A stretch of 61,421 nucleotides of DNA, taken from Clostridium lundense DSM 17049 (lineage in GTDB: Bacteria > Bacillota > Clostridia > Clostridiales > Clostridiaceae). The notes beneath the pieces were generated by a model. It was given only the letters and a program-made list of their open reading frames with translations, was not told where the DNA came from and searched no databases. The translations under genes were made by a program, and so were the position numbers. Positions 61,374 through 61,421 of this stretch are shown piece by piece (within the stretch, counting starts at the first letter, position 1; each line of letters starts with the position of its first letter). The stretch is from assembly GCF_000619945.1 (NCBI RefSeq), contig NZ_JHVC01000023.1:1-61421 (forward strand), written 5' to 3'.

Positions 61374-61421
61374 ATGAGTAATATCAATCAATTACAGAGA
61401 ATAAAACAGAGCTATACAATA
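61374..61421 (+). CDS. Start of an unidentified gene (partial)
   Basis: ATG 61374 after AAAAAGG opens MSNINQLQRIKQSYTI and runs off the window. It starts 28 bp after the truncated helicase and is too short to identify. It may be the first gene of whatever element cut the helicase. Confidence 0.35.
   Translation, partial: MSNINQLQRIKQSYTI

Noticed and set aside
61340..61421. Simple sequencing frameshift as cause of the helicase stop
   Set aside because: No downstream frame gives the expected QREGR continuation, so a single indel does not explain it; still worth read-level confirmation.

Overview
The window is AT-rich throughout (roughly 30% GC by eye). Its RBSs are strong AGGAGG types, and its families (Spo0E-like phosphatase, DUF6133, DUF6550, Tad/Cpa-type conjugation genes, IS1182 and IS66) fit a Clostridium sensu stricto or close Firmicutes relative. 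I see no rRNA, tRNA, plasmid replication or partition gene, so I cannot tell an integrative conjugative element from a large conjugative plasmid. The species is inferred, not shown.

Region 1 (1-29.3 kb) is a conjugation module read rightward. It opens with the tail of a large serine recombinase (3-62) abutting the 5'-truncated end of a giant SNF2 helicase/DNA methylase (81-1040), so another element has inserted there. Then come a RadC-like protein, a DUF3991/Toprim primase-like protein, a hairpin-rich oriT candidate, mobC and an HxHxH relaxase. VirD4 follows, then pilin-like proteins including tandem DUF6133 copies, TrbL/VirB6-like and VirB3-like proteins, and a Tad-like set (prepilin peptidase, CpaB, CpaE-like, CpaF, TadB, TadC, DUF4320, TadE-like). 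DUF6550, a Trp-rich exported protein, an MT-A70 methylase, DUF3846, VirB4, a C39 peptidase and a second CpaE-like protein complete it. Cargo is threaded through it: an unknown gene between mobC and the relaxase, a stand-alone P-loop ATPase, a divergent XRE regulator/Spo0E pair, a RelE/Xre toxin-antitoxin pair between tadB and tadC, and a CBS-GGDEF cassette.

Region 2 (29.3-46.2 kb) is a defence island: a complete type 1 BREX operon (brxA, brxB, brxC, pglX, pglZ, brxL) behind a small HTH protein and a clear promoter. It continues into an HD-DUF429 fusion and a PD-(D/E)XK-like nuclease with a Cys-rich tail, and ends at a strong terminator. An XRE repressor with an ImmA-Fic fusion follows from its own promoter.

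Region 3 (46.2-50.6 kb) holds an XRE gene and a 198-residue FimB-sized tyrosine recombinase on the minus strand. Beside the recombinase are 19-bp perfect inverted repeats bracketing 148 bp that carries a sigma-A-like promoter: a candidate invertible DNA switch and the most striking find here. Next come another XRE gene, a sensorless histidine kinase and a methyl-accepting chemotaxis protein.

Region 4 (50.7-55.4 kb) is an IS1182-family element cleanly split by an IS66-family element with an 8-bp target duplication. The IS66 TnpC carries a 42-bp in-frame tandem duplication.

Region 5 (55.5-61.3 kb) is a tight three-gene operon: DUF6361, a phospholipase-D-like protein and a helicase. I infer an under-described defence system. 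The helicase stops inside motif VI, near the same motif at which the helicase at the left edge is cut.
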